The notes below the pieces were generated by a model. That model was not told the DNA's origin, ran no database searches, and worked only from the letters and a program-made list of their open reading frames with translations. Positions 1 to 5,238 of a stretch of DNA of 6,773 nucleotides are shown piece after piece. This stretch comes from JBFJWU01 sp041623475 [NCBI: bacterium] (GTDB lineage: Bacteria > J088): positions 1 to 6,773 of the forward strand of contig JBFJWU010000193.1 in NCBI GenBank assembly GCA_041623475.1, in the 5' to 3' direction. The first letter of the stretch is position 1, and every line of letters starts with the position of its first letter. The translations under genes were made by a program, and so were the position numbers.

Positions 1-155
1 CACATGGTGCCGGGGTGAACCCGATGAAATTGTAAGCAGATATCCTGCCACCCCGCGCCGGCCAGAATCGTCCCCCCGGCATCGATGATTCCCACAGCGA
101 AACCGGCGGTTCTCCACAAGGAATCGAGCAACCCCTGGACGACAGTGATATCGAG
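1..155 (-). pseudogene. PocR sensory-domain protein, internal fragment (no start, runs off left edge)
   Basis: Read on the minus strand from about 155 down to 1, this stretch encodes one uninterrupted frame of about 51 residues. It contains the blocks LLDSLWRTAGFAVGIID, then GGTIL, then GWQDIC, then FHRVHP. These match, from memory, the PocR ligand-binding domain found at the front of many diguanylate cyclases, histidine kinases and regulators; in such proteins the domain senses a small ligand and passes the signal to an output domain, which would lie off the left edge. The domain begins at its usual first residues (LDI) near 155. The frame upstream has no ATG or GTG before a TAA at 186-188, so the protein's true beginning is absent. 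It collides head to head with the acyl-CoA reductase fragment, also missing its beginning. I am fairly sure of the domain. Whether the gene is truly broken or only artificially joined is open. Confidence 0.72.
147..155. other. Head-to-head junction between two 5'-truncated genes
   Basis: The nine bases GATATCGAG are read as Asp-Ile-Glu of the acyl-CoA reductase linker on the plus strand and as Leu-Asp-Ile of the PocR domain on the minus strand. To the right only the reductase is recognisable; to the left only the PocR domain is. The first six bases are a perfect palindrome. Two unrelated genes both losing their beginnings at one short shared sequence suggests a microhomology-mediated inversion or deletion, or a chimera formed during multiple displacement amplification or assembly. 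The exact breakpoint is uncertain by perhaps ten bases either way. Confidence 0.6.
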
Positions 156-1097
156 TGCCCGGCCCTCCCCGATTACGCATGGAAATTATGGGATTATTGG
201 GAACGCCACCTGGATCCCGACCTGCACCGCAGCCAGAGCCTGGAATCCAGGGTTGCCGGGCGAAACGTGCTTGTTACCGGCGCATCCAGCGGGATTGGAC
301 GCGCGGTCGCCCTGCAATTGGGCGCTGCAGGCGCAAATGTCCTGCTGGTCGCTCGCAGCCGTGCCCCCTTGAGCAAGGTCCGAAAAGAAATCGAAGCCGC
401 TGGTGGAACCGCCCACGTCTATACCTGCGATTTGAGTGACCTGGAGCAGATCGACGCGGTCGCCCAGCGAATCCAGAAGAAACACGGACCAGTTGATGTC
501 CTGGTCAATAACGCCGGCCGCTCAATCCGACGAACGATCGAGGAATCGACAAACCGGTTCCACGATTTCGAACGGACAATGCAATTAAACTATTTCGGCT
601 CATTGCGGTTGACCCTGGCGTTATTGCCGGCCATGCGCGCGCGCCGTCGCGGCCACATCATCAACATATCGAGCATCGGCGTTCAAACGAACGCGCCCCG
701 GTTTTCCGCCTATGTCGCAAGTAAGGCTGCCCTGGATGCATTTTCCAGATGTATTGCAGCCGAAGTGTTTGCGGACAACGTTGCGATTACAACGGTATTC
801 ATGCCGCTCGTCCGAACGCCAATGATTGCGCCAACCAAAATCTACAATCTGTTTCCGGCCTTGACCCCGGAACAGGCTGCCGAAATGGTCATGAGTGCGA
901 TCATCAAACGACCGAAGCGAGTTGCAACCAGGCTGGGGACATTCGTCGAGGCGCTGTACGCAATCTCACCTACATCTGTCGACTTTTTCCAGAACGTTGG
1001 CTACCGGCTTTTCCCAGCCTCAAAACCTGGTGAAGAAACCGAATTGCCGATGGAGAGCGTCGCATTTGCCCACCTGATGCGCGGCGTCCACTGGTAA
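147..1097 (+). CDS. Fatty acyl-CoA reductase, C-terminal SDR domain only (5'-truncated)
   Basis: In two-domain bacterial fatty acyl-CoA reductases (about 660 residues, NADPH-dependent, acyl-CoA to fatty alcohol, linked to wax ester synthesis) an N-terminal reductase domain precedes a short-chain dehydrogenase domain. Only the linker and second domain are present here. The linker motif LWDYWERHLDPDL lies at about 186-224. Then come TGASSGIG (276-299), NNAG (507-518), the block FHDFERTMQLNYFGS, the catalytic serine in NISSIGV, and Tyr/Lys of YVASK (Tyr codon 711-713). APRFSAYVASK and TPMIAPTKIY match the Marinobacter enzyme as I recall it, and the usual MRG-aromatic-Trp end is intact (MRGVHW). 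The frame is open back to position 36 but contains no ATG or GTG before a GTG at 267, which would start inside the first beta strand, so I do not accept it as a natural start. Sequence left of about 147 belongs to a PocR gene on the other strand. As it stands it is probably not a working reductase. Confidence 0.85.
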   Translation, partial: DIECPALPDYAWKLWDYWERHLDPDLHRSQSLESRVAGRNVLVTGASSGIGRAVALQLGAAGANVLLVARSRAPLSKVRKEIEAAGGTAHVYTCDLSDLEQIDAVAQRIQKKHGPVDVLVNNAGRSIRRTIEESTNRFHDFERTMQLNYFGSLRLTLALLPAMRARRRGHIINISSIGVQTNAPRFSAYVASKAALDAFSRCIAAEVFADNVAITTVFMPLVRTPMIAPTKIYNLFPALTPEQAAEMVMSAIIKRPKRVATRLGTFVEALYAISPTSVDFFQNVGYRLFPASKPGEETELPMESVAFAHLMRGVHW

Positions 1098-1120
1098 TTC
1101 CCGAGCGCTGGGCGATTCGT

Positions 1121-1432
1121 TCAGGCGCTGGGCTGGAATCTGTTCCCGTGGCATTCCGGACACCGGCGAATCAGGCCAAAGTAGCCTACAAAAACCTCGG
1201 TATCGCAGTCGTAGCAAATAACGTGCGCGGGCCCCAACAGCGGTGTACGAAGCCATTTCTTGCCGGCAACCGGCGCGTTCGTTCTCGGTGCCGGCGCACC
1301 ATCGACGCTACCCACGTGCTGAAACGTCCGGCGCGGGCGGTCCGGCGATATTCGGACGTGCCAGCTTTTACCCGCCGCTGGGCGGTCGGAGTCGCGGCCA
1401 CGGCTTGCTGCGGTGTCGTTTTTGTCACTCAC
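1121..1432 (-). CDS. Small zinc-ribbon protein, function unknown
   Basis: I do not recognise the family. The predicted protein is 103 residues. The first 65 or so are hydrophilic, basic and probably disordered, rich in Arg, Pro, Ala and Ser. The last 35 form a compact zinc-ribbon: CYDC at residues 73-76 and CPEC at 91-94, a CxxC-x14-CxxC arrangement expected to bind one zinc, separated by an aromatic stretch (VFVGYFGLIRR). The frame extends to a GTG at 1456, but I prefer the GTG at 1432 because a GGGGG run sits 7 nt before it, whereas nothing comparable precedes 1456. Codon choice looks like that of the neighbouring genes. No membrane segment or signal peptide is visible. It converges on the acyl-CoA reductase fragment (23-bp gap) and lies downstream of the gntR gene on the same strand, across a structured spacer. 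A role in nucleic-acid or protein contacts is possible but only inferred from the fold. Confidence 0.6.
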   Translation of the reverse strand: MSDKNDTAASRGRDSDRPAAGKSWHVRISPDRPRRTFQHVGSVDGAPAPRTNAPVAGKKWLRTPLLGPAHVICYDCDTEVFVGYFGLIRRCPECHGNRFQPSA

Positions 1433-1536
1433 CCGATTGCCCCCAGGATGCGACACCAGTCCCGATTCCCGGAACTGCAGTACAGTAAAACAAGTGTTTG
1501 AATGGAGTTTCAGGTTAACATCGTCCGGCCCACGGC

Positions 1537-1563
1537 AGCAAGTCTGCCAATGGCAGTCTTGCT
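1537..1563. repeat. 27-bp interrupted inverted repeat
   Basis: AGCAAG-T-CTGCCA is followed after a single A by TGGCAG-T-CTTGCT. Twelve of thirteen positions are complementary; the one exception is a T-T mismatch at 1543/1557. As RNA it would fold into an 11-bp stem (five inner plus six outer pairs) with one internal mismatch and a three-base loop. There is no T-run on either side, so it is not a classical Rho-independent terminator. It lies between the stop of gntR and the start of the zinc-ribbon gene, both on the minus strand. It could be an operator, a processing or stabilising hairpin, or a short repetitive element. Confidence 0.6.
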
Positions 1564-1626
1564 CCGCGAAATGTCAGCAGATACCCGGGTCGACCTGTCG
1601 CACTTATCGGAACGTTAAACCTGGAC

Positions 1627-1659
1627 GGTGCCAGCAGATTCCTGCGAAAGACGGGCACC
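1627..1659 (-). terminator. Possible hairpin just downstream of gntR
   Basis: Beginning 8 bases past the gntR stop on the minus strand, GGTGCC and GGCACC form a six-pair outer stem, and GCAG/CTGC form a four-pair inner stem around a four-base loop. Unpaired bases separate the two stems, and there is no U-tract after the structure. It could slow or end transcription or protect the 3' end of the gntR message. The call is weak. Together with the dyad at 1537-1563, it is all that I can see in the gene-free stretch between 1433 and 1666. Confidence 0.25.
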
Positions 1660-1666
1660 ACGGCGC

Positions 1667-2440
1667 CTATTCTTCCGGCGGTTTCCCCCCGTGGGCGAGC
1701 ATCAGGTCCCAGCGATCGAAATAACTTGTTGCCTCTGCCACGGCCAGATCAACGTCGCCAGCGCGACAATGTTCCAGGATGCCATTCCAGATACCGTAAT
1801 ACTCGTCACCCGGCGGTAATTCCATACCCATGTCGTGTACCAGCCCGGAATACAGGCCATAAAACACGTTGAGAATCCAGAGCGCCGGGTAAAATCCGCT
1901 TTCGGTCATCAATAATTGGATCCAGGCGAAATCCCGCTCGATGAACCTGGCCGGATCGTTGCGAACCTGCCAGACCGCCATCAACTCGGCCCGCAGGCGG
2001 TCAAAGTCGACACGCTCCCGAGCCATCGCCAGCCAACGAATCGCTTCGACAACCGGAACTTTCCTGATGTGCAGCGCAGAGAACAACAAAGGCAAGAGAT
2101 TGTCGCCGGCCTTTCCCTCACGAATATAGATCGGCAACAGTTCAATCGTGGCATGGGTCCGCCAGTCCTGGATCGTCGTCCCCGACCCCTGGCGACTGGT
2201 GACCAATCCCATTTGCTCCAGTTTCCTCAGCGCTTCGCGCAGCGTCGGTCGACTGACACCAAGCGATTCGGCCAGTTCGCGCTCGGGCGGAAGCCGGTCC
2301 CCTGCCGACCATTCGTCCGCCATGATCCGGACAGCCAGGTCATCGACCATTTGCTCGACCCTGGTCGAAATTTCTGCTGGTGCTTTCAAGAAAAAATCCG
2401 TTTGCTCTGATACATCGGCCATTCTGGATAATGGCGACAT
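1667..2440 (-). CDS. GntR-family regulator, FadR-like effector domain
   Basis: A 257-residue DNA-binding transcription factor. Residues about 26-92 are the GntR winged helix-turn-helix: the sequence LPPERELAESLGVSRPTLRE (50-69) is the hallmark recognition region, followed by LRKLEQMGLV and the wing RQGSGTTI. Residues about 95-250 are an all-helical effector domain. The segment FIERDFAWIQLLMTESGFYP then ALWILNVFYGLYSGLV aligns by eye with the equivalent region of E. coli FadR, which binds long-chain acyl-CoA, and the histidines that bind metal in the FCD subgroup are not evident. A fatty acyl-CoA ligand is therefore plausible but unproven. I use ATG 2440, immediately preceded by an in-frame TAG; ATG at 2422 is an alternative, and neither has a strong ribosome-binding site. 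It is transcribed away from ribF, and candidate operators lie in the shared 95-bp gap, so autoregulation is likely. The nearby acyl-CoA reductase fragment makes a lipid role attractive. Confidence 0.88.
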   Translation of the reverse strand: MSPLSRMADVSEQTDFFLKAPAEISTRVEQMVDDLAVRIMADEWSAGDRLPPERELAESLGVSRPTLREALRKLEQMGLVTSRQGSGTTIQDWRTHATIELLPIYIREGKAGDNLLPLLFSALHIRKVPVVEAIRWLAMARERVDFDRLRAELMAVWQVRNDPARFIERDFAWIQLLMTESGFYPALWILNVFYGLYSGLVHDMGMELPPGDEYYGIWNGILEHCRAGDVDLAVAEATSYFDRWDLMLAHGGKPPEE

Positions 2441-2471
2441 CTAAATCATATCAGGCACCTGTCACGTGGGT

Positions 2472-2484
2472 TCCGGTCGCCGGA
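2472..2484. promoter_or_regulatory. Perfect inverted repeat TCCGG-TCG-CCGGA, candidate operator
   Basis: A perfect 5-3-5 dyad sits in the 95-bp divergent gap between gntR and ribF, just upstream of the TATAAT box used for the ribF promoter call. Short odd-centred palindromes of this size are typical of GntR/FadR-family binding sites. However, it does not fit the classic FadR consensus (GGTC-N-GACC) well, so its assignment to this regulator is inference. A smaller dyad, CAGG-CA-CCTG, lies at 2452-2461. Confidence 0.4.
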
Positions 2485-2513
2485 TTCAGGCCAGAAAGTA
2501 TAATGTCCTGAAT
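2484..2513. promoter_or_regulatory. Inverted repeat ATTCAGG-N16-CCTGAAT around the -10 box
   Basis: ATTCAGG at 2484-2490 is perfectly repeated in inverse at 2507-2513, with the TATAAT box at 2499-2504 inside the 16-bp spacer. The half-site cores CAGG/CCTG also appear at 2452-2461. A dimeric repressor covering both half-sites would block the promoter. It is a candidate site for the adjacent GntR regulator. It could also be chance in so short a region. Confidence 0.35.
2499..2504 (+). promoter_or_regulatory. Probable -10 box (TATAAT) of the ribF-aroE promoter
   Basis: The match to the sigma-70 -10 consensus is perfect, 31 bp before the ribF ATG, which would give a leader of about 25 nt. I find no good -35 hexamer at 16-18 bp spacing, which suggests a weak or activator-dependent promoter. 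On the minus strand the overlapping bases read TATACT, a possible -10 for gntR, so the two promoters may overlap. The leader is far too short for an FMN riboswitch. Confidence 0.5.
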
Positions 2514-2535
2514 TATCACGCATGGCCGGCTCGCA

Positions 2536-3480
2536 ATGAAAGTATTTCGCAACCTTTCCGACATTACACCGACTGATACGCCCGCGGCTGCCGTGACAAT
2601 CGGCAACTTTGATGGCGTCCACCGCGGCCATCAGGCGCTTCTGCAACGGGCCGTCGAAACCGCGCGCAACCACAATGGCACTGCCTGTGCGATGACGTTT
2701 GACCCCCACCCCCAGGCAGTGTTGAAAAACGATGCACCTGCAGCAATAGCAACGCTGGAGCAGCGCACAGAATGGATTGCCGACTGTGGCATTGATTGCC
2801 TGCTGATCCAGCCGTTTGACGACGATTTTTCAAAGACAGAGCCCGATGCGTTCCTGGACGCGATCTTCGGCGCATTTGGCCCGAATGCCCTGGTCCTTGG
2901 ACACGATTTTCGATTCGGCAGCGGTGGCAAGGGAACCGTTGCGGATGCGCTGGAGCACGCCCGAAAGAACAATTACCGCGTGACCGAGATGCCACAAGTG
3001 TTCGTTGACGAGCAGGTGGTGTCGTCCAGCAAGATCCGCACAGCGCTGGCAGCCGGAGACGTTCGCAGTGCCGGAACGCTGCTTGGCCGGCCCTGGCAAA
3101 TCCGGGGTGTGGTAACCAGCGGAGCCGGACGGGGAAAAACCCTCGGTTACCCGACGGTCAATATTGATACCGCCAACCAGTTGATTGTCCCGGACGGGGT
3201 CTATGGTGGCCGCTTGCAGTTCGACGGGCATAAAGGCGCGATCGCTGCAATCAGTATCGGTACCAATCCGACGTTTGGCGATGAACCCCGCCACGCAGAG
3301 GCGTTCGTACTGGATTATGACGGTCCCGACATTTCCGGTGCCGTCAAACTGGAGTTGCATACGTATGTCCGGACGCAGGTGAAGTTCAGCGATGCGGCCA
3401 AACTGATTGCCCAGATTTCCGCGGATGTCGAAACAATCCGGGGCACGGCTCAACGCGAAGGCTGGATGCACGGTGCCTGA
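2536..3480 (+). CDS. ribF: Bifunctional riboflavin kinase / FAD synthetase
   Basis: Cytosolic enzyme that phosphorylates riboflavin to FMN and then adenylates FMN to FAD, the last two steps of flavin cofactor synthesis. At 314 residues it has the usual family length. The N-terminal FAD synthetase (nucleotidyltransferase) domain shows GNFDGVHRGH (23-32, the HxGH-type ATP site), FDPHP (55-59), GHDFRFG (122-128) and SSSKIR (163-168). The C-terminal riboflavin kinase domain shows GRGKTLGYPTVNI (198-210, with PTVN where PTAN is more common), GVYGG (221-225), IGTNPTFG (241-248), the conserved Glu255 before LDYDG (259-263), and a typical end with KFSD and a QI-x-x-D motif. The ATG at 2536 has no strong Shine-Dalgarno. 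In most gammaproteobacteria ribF sits beside ileS and lspA; here it has its own promoter region and overlaps aroE. Expression may be affected by the divergent gntR. Confidence 0.95.
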   Translation: MKVFRNLSDITPTDTPAAAVTIGNFDGVHRGHQALLQRAVETARNHNGTACAMTFDPHPQAVLKNDAPAAIATLEQRTEWIADCGIDCLLIQPFDDDFSKTEPDAFLDAIFGAFGPNALVLGHDFRFGSGGKGTVADALEHARKNNYRVTEMPQVFVDEQVVSSSKIRTALAAGDVRSAGTLLGRPWQIRGVVTSGAGRGKTLGYPTVNIDTANQLIVPDGVYGGRLQFDGHKGAIAAISIGTNPTFGDEPRHAEAFVLDYDGPDISGAVKLELHTYVRTQVKFSDAAKLIAQISADVETIRGTAQREGWMHGA

Positions 3481-4336
3481 CCACGACACCGGTCTGTACG
3501 GTGTCTGGGGCCACCCCATTAAACATTCATTCAGTCCATTAATCCACAATCCCGCATTTTCAAAATTTGGCATTAATGCCATCTACACGGCGTTTGACAT
3601 ACACCCGGACGAGTTGGAACAAGCCGTTCGAGGGGCTCGGTCGCTGGGGCTTGCTGGCTGGAATCTGACCGTCCCGCACAAACAGGCGATCCTCCCGCTA
3701 CTGGACGAGATTTCCGATACGGCCAACCGTATAGGTGCCGTAAATACAGTAGTCAATGACAATGGGCGCCTCGTTGGTGACAACACCGACGCAGACGGTT
3801 TCTTGTCTCCCTTGCTGGCAAGAACGCAGTTCCAGCCAACGGCTGCGGAATGCCTCTTGATCGGTGCGGGTGGTGCCGCCCGAGCCGTAGCGTTTGCCCT
3901 GGCAGATGCCGGAGCCGGCCGGATCACAATCGCCAACAGGACTGCTGAAACGGCGCAGGACCTTGTCGCCGAGTTGCGGAGCGAAACCAGTTTGCCGTCC
4001 GCCACAGCCTGTACGCTTGAAGCTGTCGCCGGAACACGGTATCCGTCCGTTCAACTGGTGGTACAGTGCACCTCTCTGGGCCTGTCAGGGCATCTCCCAC
4101 CCTGCCCGGATTGGGAATCGTTACCGCGGGATGCCGTAATCACAGACCTGGTCTATGGCCCACAGCCCACGCCTTTCCTGCAAGCTGCCTCCGCCCACGG
4201 GCTGGCCACGCACGACGGCATCTGGATGTTGCTTGGACAAGCATCTCAGGCGTTTTACATCTGGACCGGACACCACTTTGACCTGGACGAAGCGTCAGGT
4301 TGGATTGCCGACGCGATCAAACAGCGGCAGCAGTAA
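3473..4336 (+). CDS. aroE: Shikimate dehydrogenase (NADP+)
   Basis: Catalyses NADPH-dependent reduction of 3-dehydroshikimate to shikimate, the fourth step of the chorismate pathway to aromatic amino acids. From the GTG at 3473 the protein is 287 residues, normal for AroE. Substrate-binding domain: GHPIKHSFSP (13-22, with the shikimate-binding serines 19 and 21), NLTVPHK (64-70, catalytic Lys70), GAVNTV (88-93) and GDNTDADGF (102-110, catalytic Asp106). NADP domain: GAGGAARA (131-138) and NRT (155-157, phosphate-binding). The C-terminal DLVYGPQPTP and GQASQAFYIWTG segments are typical. The usual N-x-T-S segment reads QCTS (198-201), a small deviation. The frame is open further upstream to 3407, but that extension is simply ribF coding sequence; GTG 3473 overlaps the ribF end by 8 bp and has GAAGG about 11 nt upstream, so translational coupling with ribF is likely. 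Confidence 0.94.
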   Translation: MPDHDTGLYGVWGHPIKHSFSPLIHNPAFSKFGINAIYTAFDIHPDELEQAVRGARSLGLAGWNLTVPHKQAILPLLDEISDTANRIGAVNTVVNDNGRLVGDNTDADGFLSPLLARTQFQPTAAECLLIGAGGAARAVAFALADAGAGRITIANRTAETAQDLVAELRSETSLPSATACTLEAVAGTRYPSVQLVVQCTSLGLSGHLPPCPDWESLPRDAVITDLVYGPQPTPFLQAASAHGLATHDGIWMLLGQASQAFYIWTGHHFDLDEASGWIADAIKQRQQ

Positions 4337-4341
4337 CGACC

Positions 4342-5073
4342 CTATTCAGGTGGCGCAAATACATCGCGCTGCGGCCAGATATCCAGCTCGACGGGCGCTG
4401 CCGTAGGACCTGCTGACAAAACCCAGCCGACCGCAGACGCGATGTCCGCGGGATCGACCATTTCGTCGTGCCGGATTCCCGGGATTTGCCGGGTCATGTC
4501 GGTCGCTGTCATGCCAGGGCAGATGCAGGAAACCAGTATCCCGTCGCCGCGGACCTCCTCGAAAACTGCGCGCGAAAATCCGATGACACCGAATTTGCTG
4601 GCGCAATAGCCGGAATTTGCCGGAAACCCCTGTCGTCCGGCGATTGATGCAATATTAATAATCGCGCCCCTCTGGCGCTGCCGCATACCGGGCAGAACCG
4701 CATGCGTCAGGTGCATCGTCGCCCGCAGATTGATATTGATCATTCGGTCCCAATCTGCGGTATCCGCCTCAGTAACCGGAGCGACACTGTAGTATCCAGC
4801 GTTATTGACCAGCACATCGACGGCGCCAAGCCGAATTCCTGCCTGGCCCAGCAGCTCAGCCGAGGTTTCCGGCTCGTCCAGGTCCCAGGCAATCGACTGG
4901 ACCTGCGACTTCGGGAAGTCGGAACCTAGTTCGGCCTCGGCCTGTTGGAGCTTCTGCAGGTTTGTTGCGACGATGGTCACATTCGCACCGTGTGAGGCCA
5001 GTTCCCGGGCGATCGCGAGTCCAATTCCACGGCTGCCGCCGGTCACCAAAGCGTGTTTTTCTGCCAGTTCCAT
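4342..5073 (-). CDS. Short-chain dehydrogenase/reductase (SDR), substrate unknown
   Basis: A 243-residue classical SDR, a soluble NAD(P)-dependent oxidoreductase with a single Rossmann domain. Seen motifs: TGGSRGIG (11-18, cofactor loop), NNAG (90-93), the structural Asn in NINLRA (112-117), catalytic Ser143 in IASIAG, Tyr156 and Lys160 in YCASK, and PG (186-187) followed by a threonine. All catalytic residues are present. It resembles 3-oxoacyl-ACP-reductase-like members, but SDR substrates cannot be read from sequence and I give no symbol. The ATG at 5073 is preceded by a very strong GGGAGGG, only 4 nt away, which fixes the start. The stop lies 5 bp from the aroE stop on the other strand, and the gene diverges from mgtE across 165 bp. 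The acyl-CoA reductase fragment also carries an SDR domain, but the two proteins are clearly different. Confidence 0.92.
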   Translation of the reverse strand: MELAEKHALVTGGSRGIGLAIARELASHGANVTIVATNLQKLQQAEAELGSDFPKSQVQSIAWDLDEPETSAELLGQAGIRLGAVDVLVNNAGYYSVAPVTEADTADWDRMININLRATMHLTHAVLPGMRQRQRGAIINIASIAGRQGFPANSGYCASKFGVIGFSRAVFEEVRGDGILVSCICPGMTATDMTRQIPGIRHDEMVDPADIASAVGWVLSAGPTAAPVELDIWPQRDVFAPPE

Positions 5074-5189
5074 AATGCCCTCCCGATGAGCAGATGCTAA
5101 AGGATAACAACTGCAATAGCGGCCGTAAAGCGCCGACTGATGCCGTCGTCGTTACGATGACCACTGCCATTGGTTCCTGGTCCCCCTGC

Positions 5190-5195
5190 TAGAAT
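5190..5195 (+). promoter_or_regulatory. Possible -10 box (TAGAAT) upstream of mgtE
   Basis: TAGAAT differs from the sigma-70 -10 consensus at one position and would place the mgtE transcript start near 5202, about 37 nt before the start codon. No -35 hexamer stands out at the right distance. The leader seems too short for a magnesium-sensing M-box, and I see no elaborate structure in the 5074-5238 divergent gap. Confidence 0.3.
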
Positions 5196-5238
5196 AAATC
5201 GGTTATTCACAAGCGCAACGCACCGGGAGCGGTCCAAC

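Noticed and set aside
62-146. Possible frameshifted remnant of the acyl-CoA reductase N-terminal side (RRFSTR in one frame, GIEQPLDD in another)
   Set aside because: The resemblance needs two frameshifts within about 20 bases, whereas the minus strand gives one clean, strongly matching PocR domain frame over the same bases.
85-372. Plus-strand 95-residue open frame with an ATG start
   Set aside because: It overlaps both the PocR fragment and the reductase coding sequence in another frame and shows no protein-like motif.
267-1097. GTG at 267 as the natural start of a stand-alone SDR
   Set aside because: It cuts into the first beta strand, has no Shine-Dalgarno, and the in-frame sequence upstream is the conserved reductase linker (LWDYWERHLDPDL).
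1105-1133. 9-bp direct repeat GCGCTGGGC (1105-1113 and 1125-1133)
   Set aside because: Short, GC-rich and partly within the end of the zinc-ribbon gene; easily expected by chance and not flanking any mobile element.
1916-2410. Plus-strand 164-residue open frame antisense to gntR
   Set aside because: It is a shadow of gntR; the minus-strand frame carries the unmistakable winged-helix motif.
2441-2535. FMN riboswitch upstream of ribF
   Set aside because: The whole gap is 95 bp and the predicted leader about 25 nt, too short for the FMN aptamer; none of its conserved segments are seen.
2830-3582. Minus-strand 250-residue open frame antisense to ribF
   Set aside because: It is the reverse complement of strongly conserved ribF codons and shows no domain or plausible translation signal.
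5170-5238. Extended mgtE start at TTG 5170
   Set aside because: There is no ribosome-binding site, it lies upstream of the candidate -10 box, and it adds residues not expected in the family; GTG 5239 has GGGAG at good spacing.
5074-5238. Magnesium-sensing riboswitch upstream of mgtE
   Set aside because: The leader after the likely promoter is only about 37 nt and no extended conserved structure is visible.
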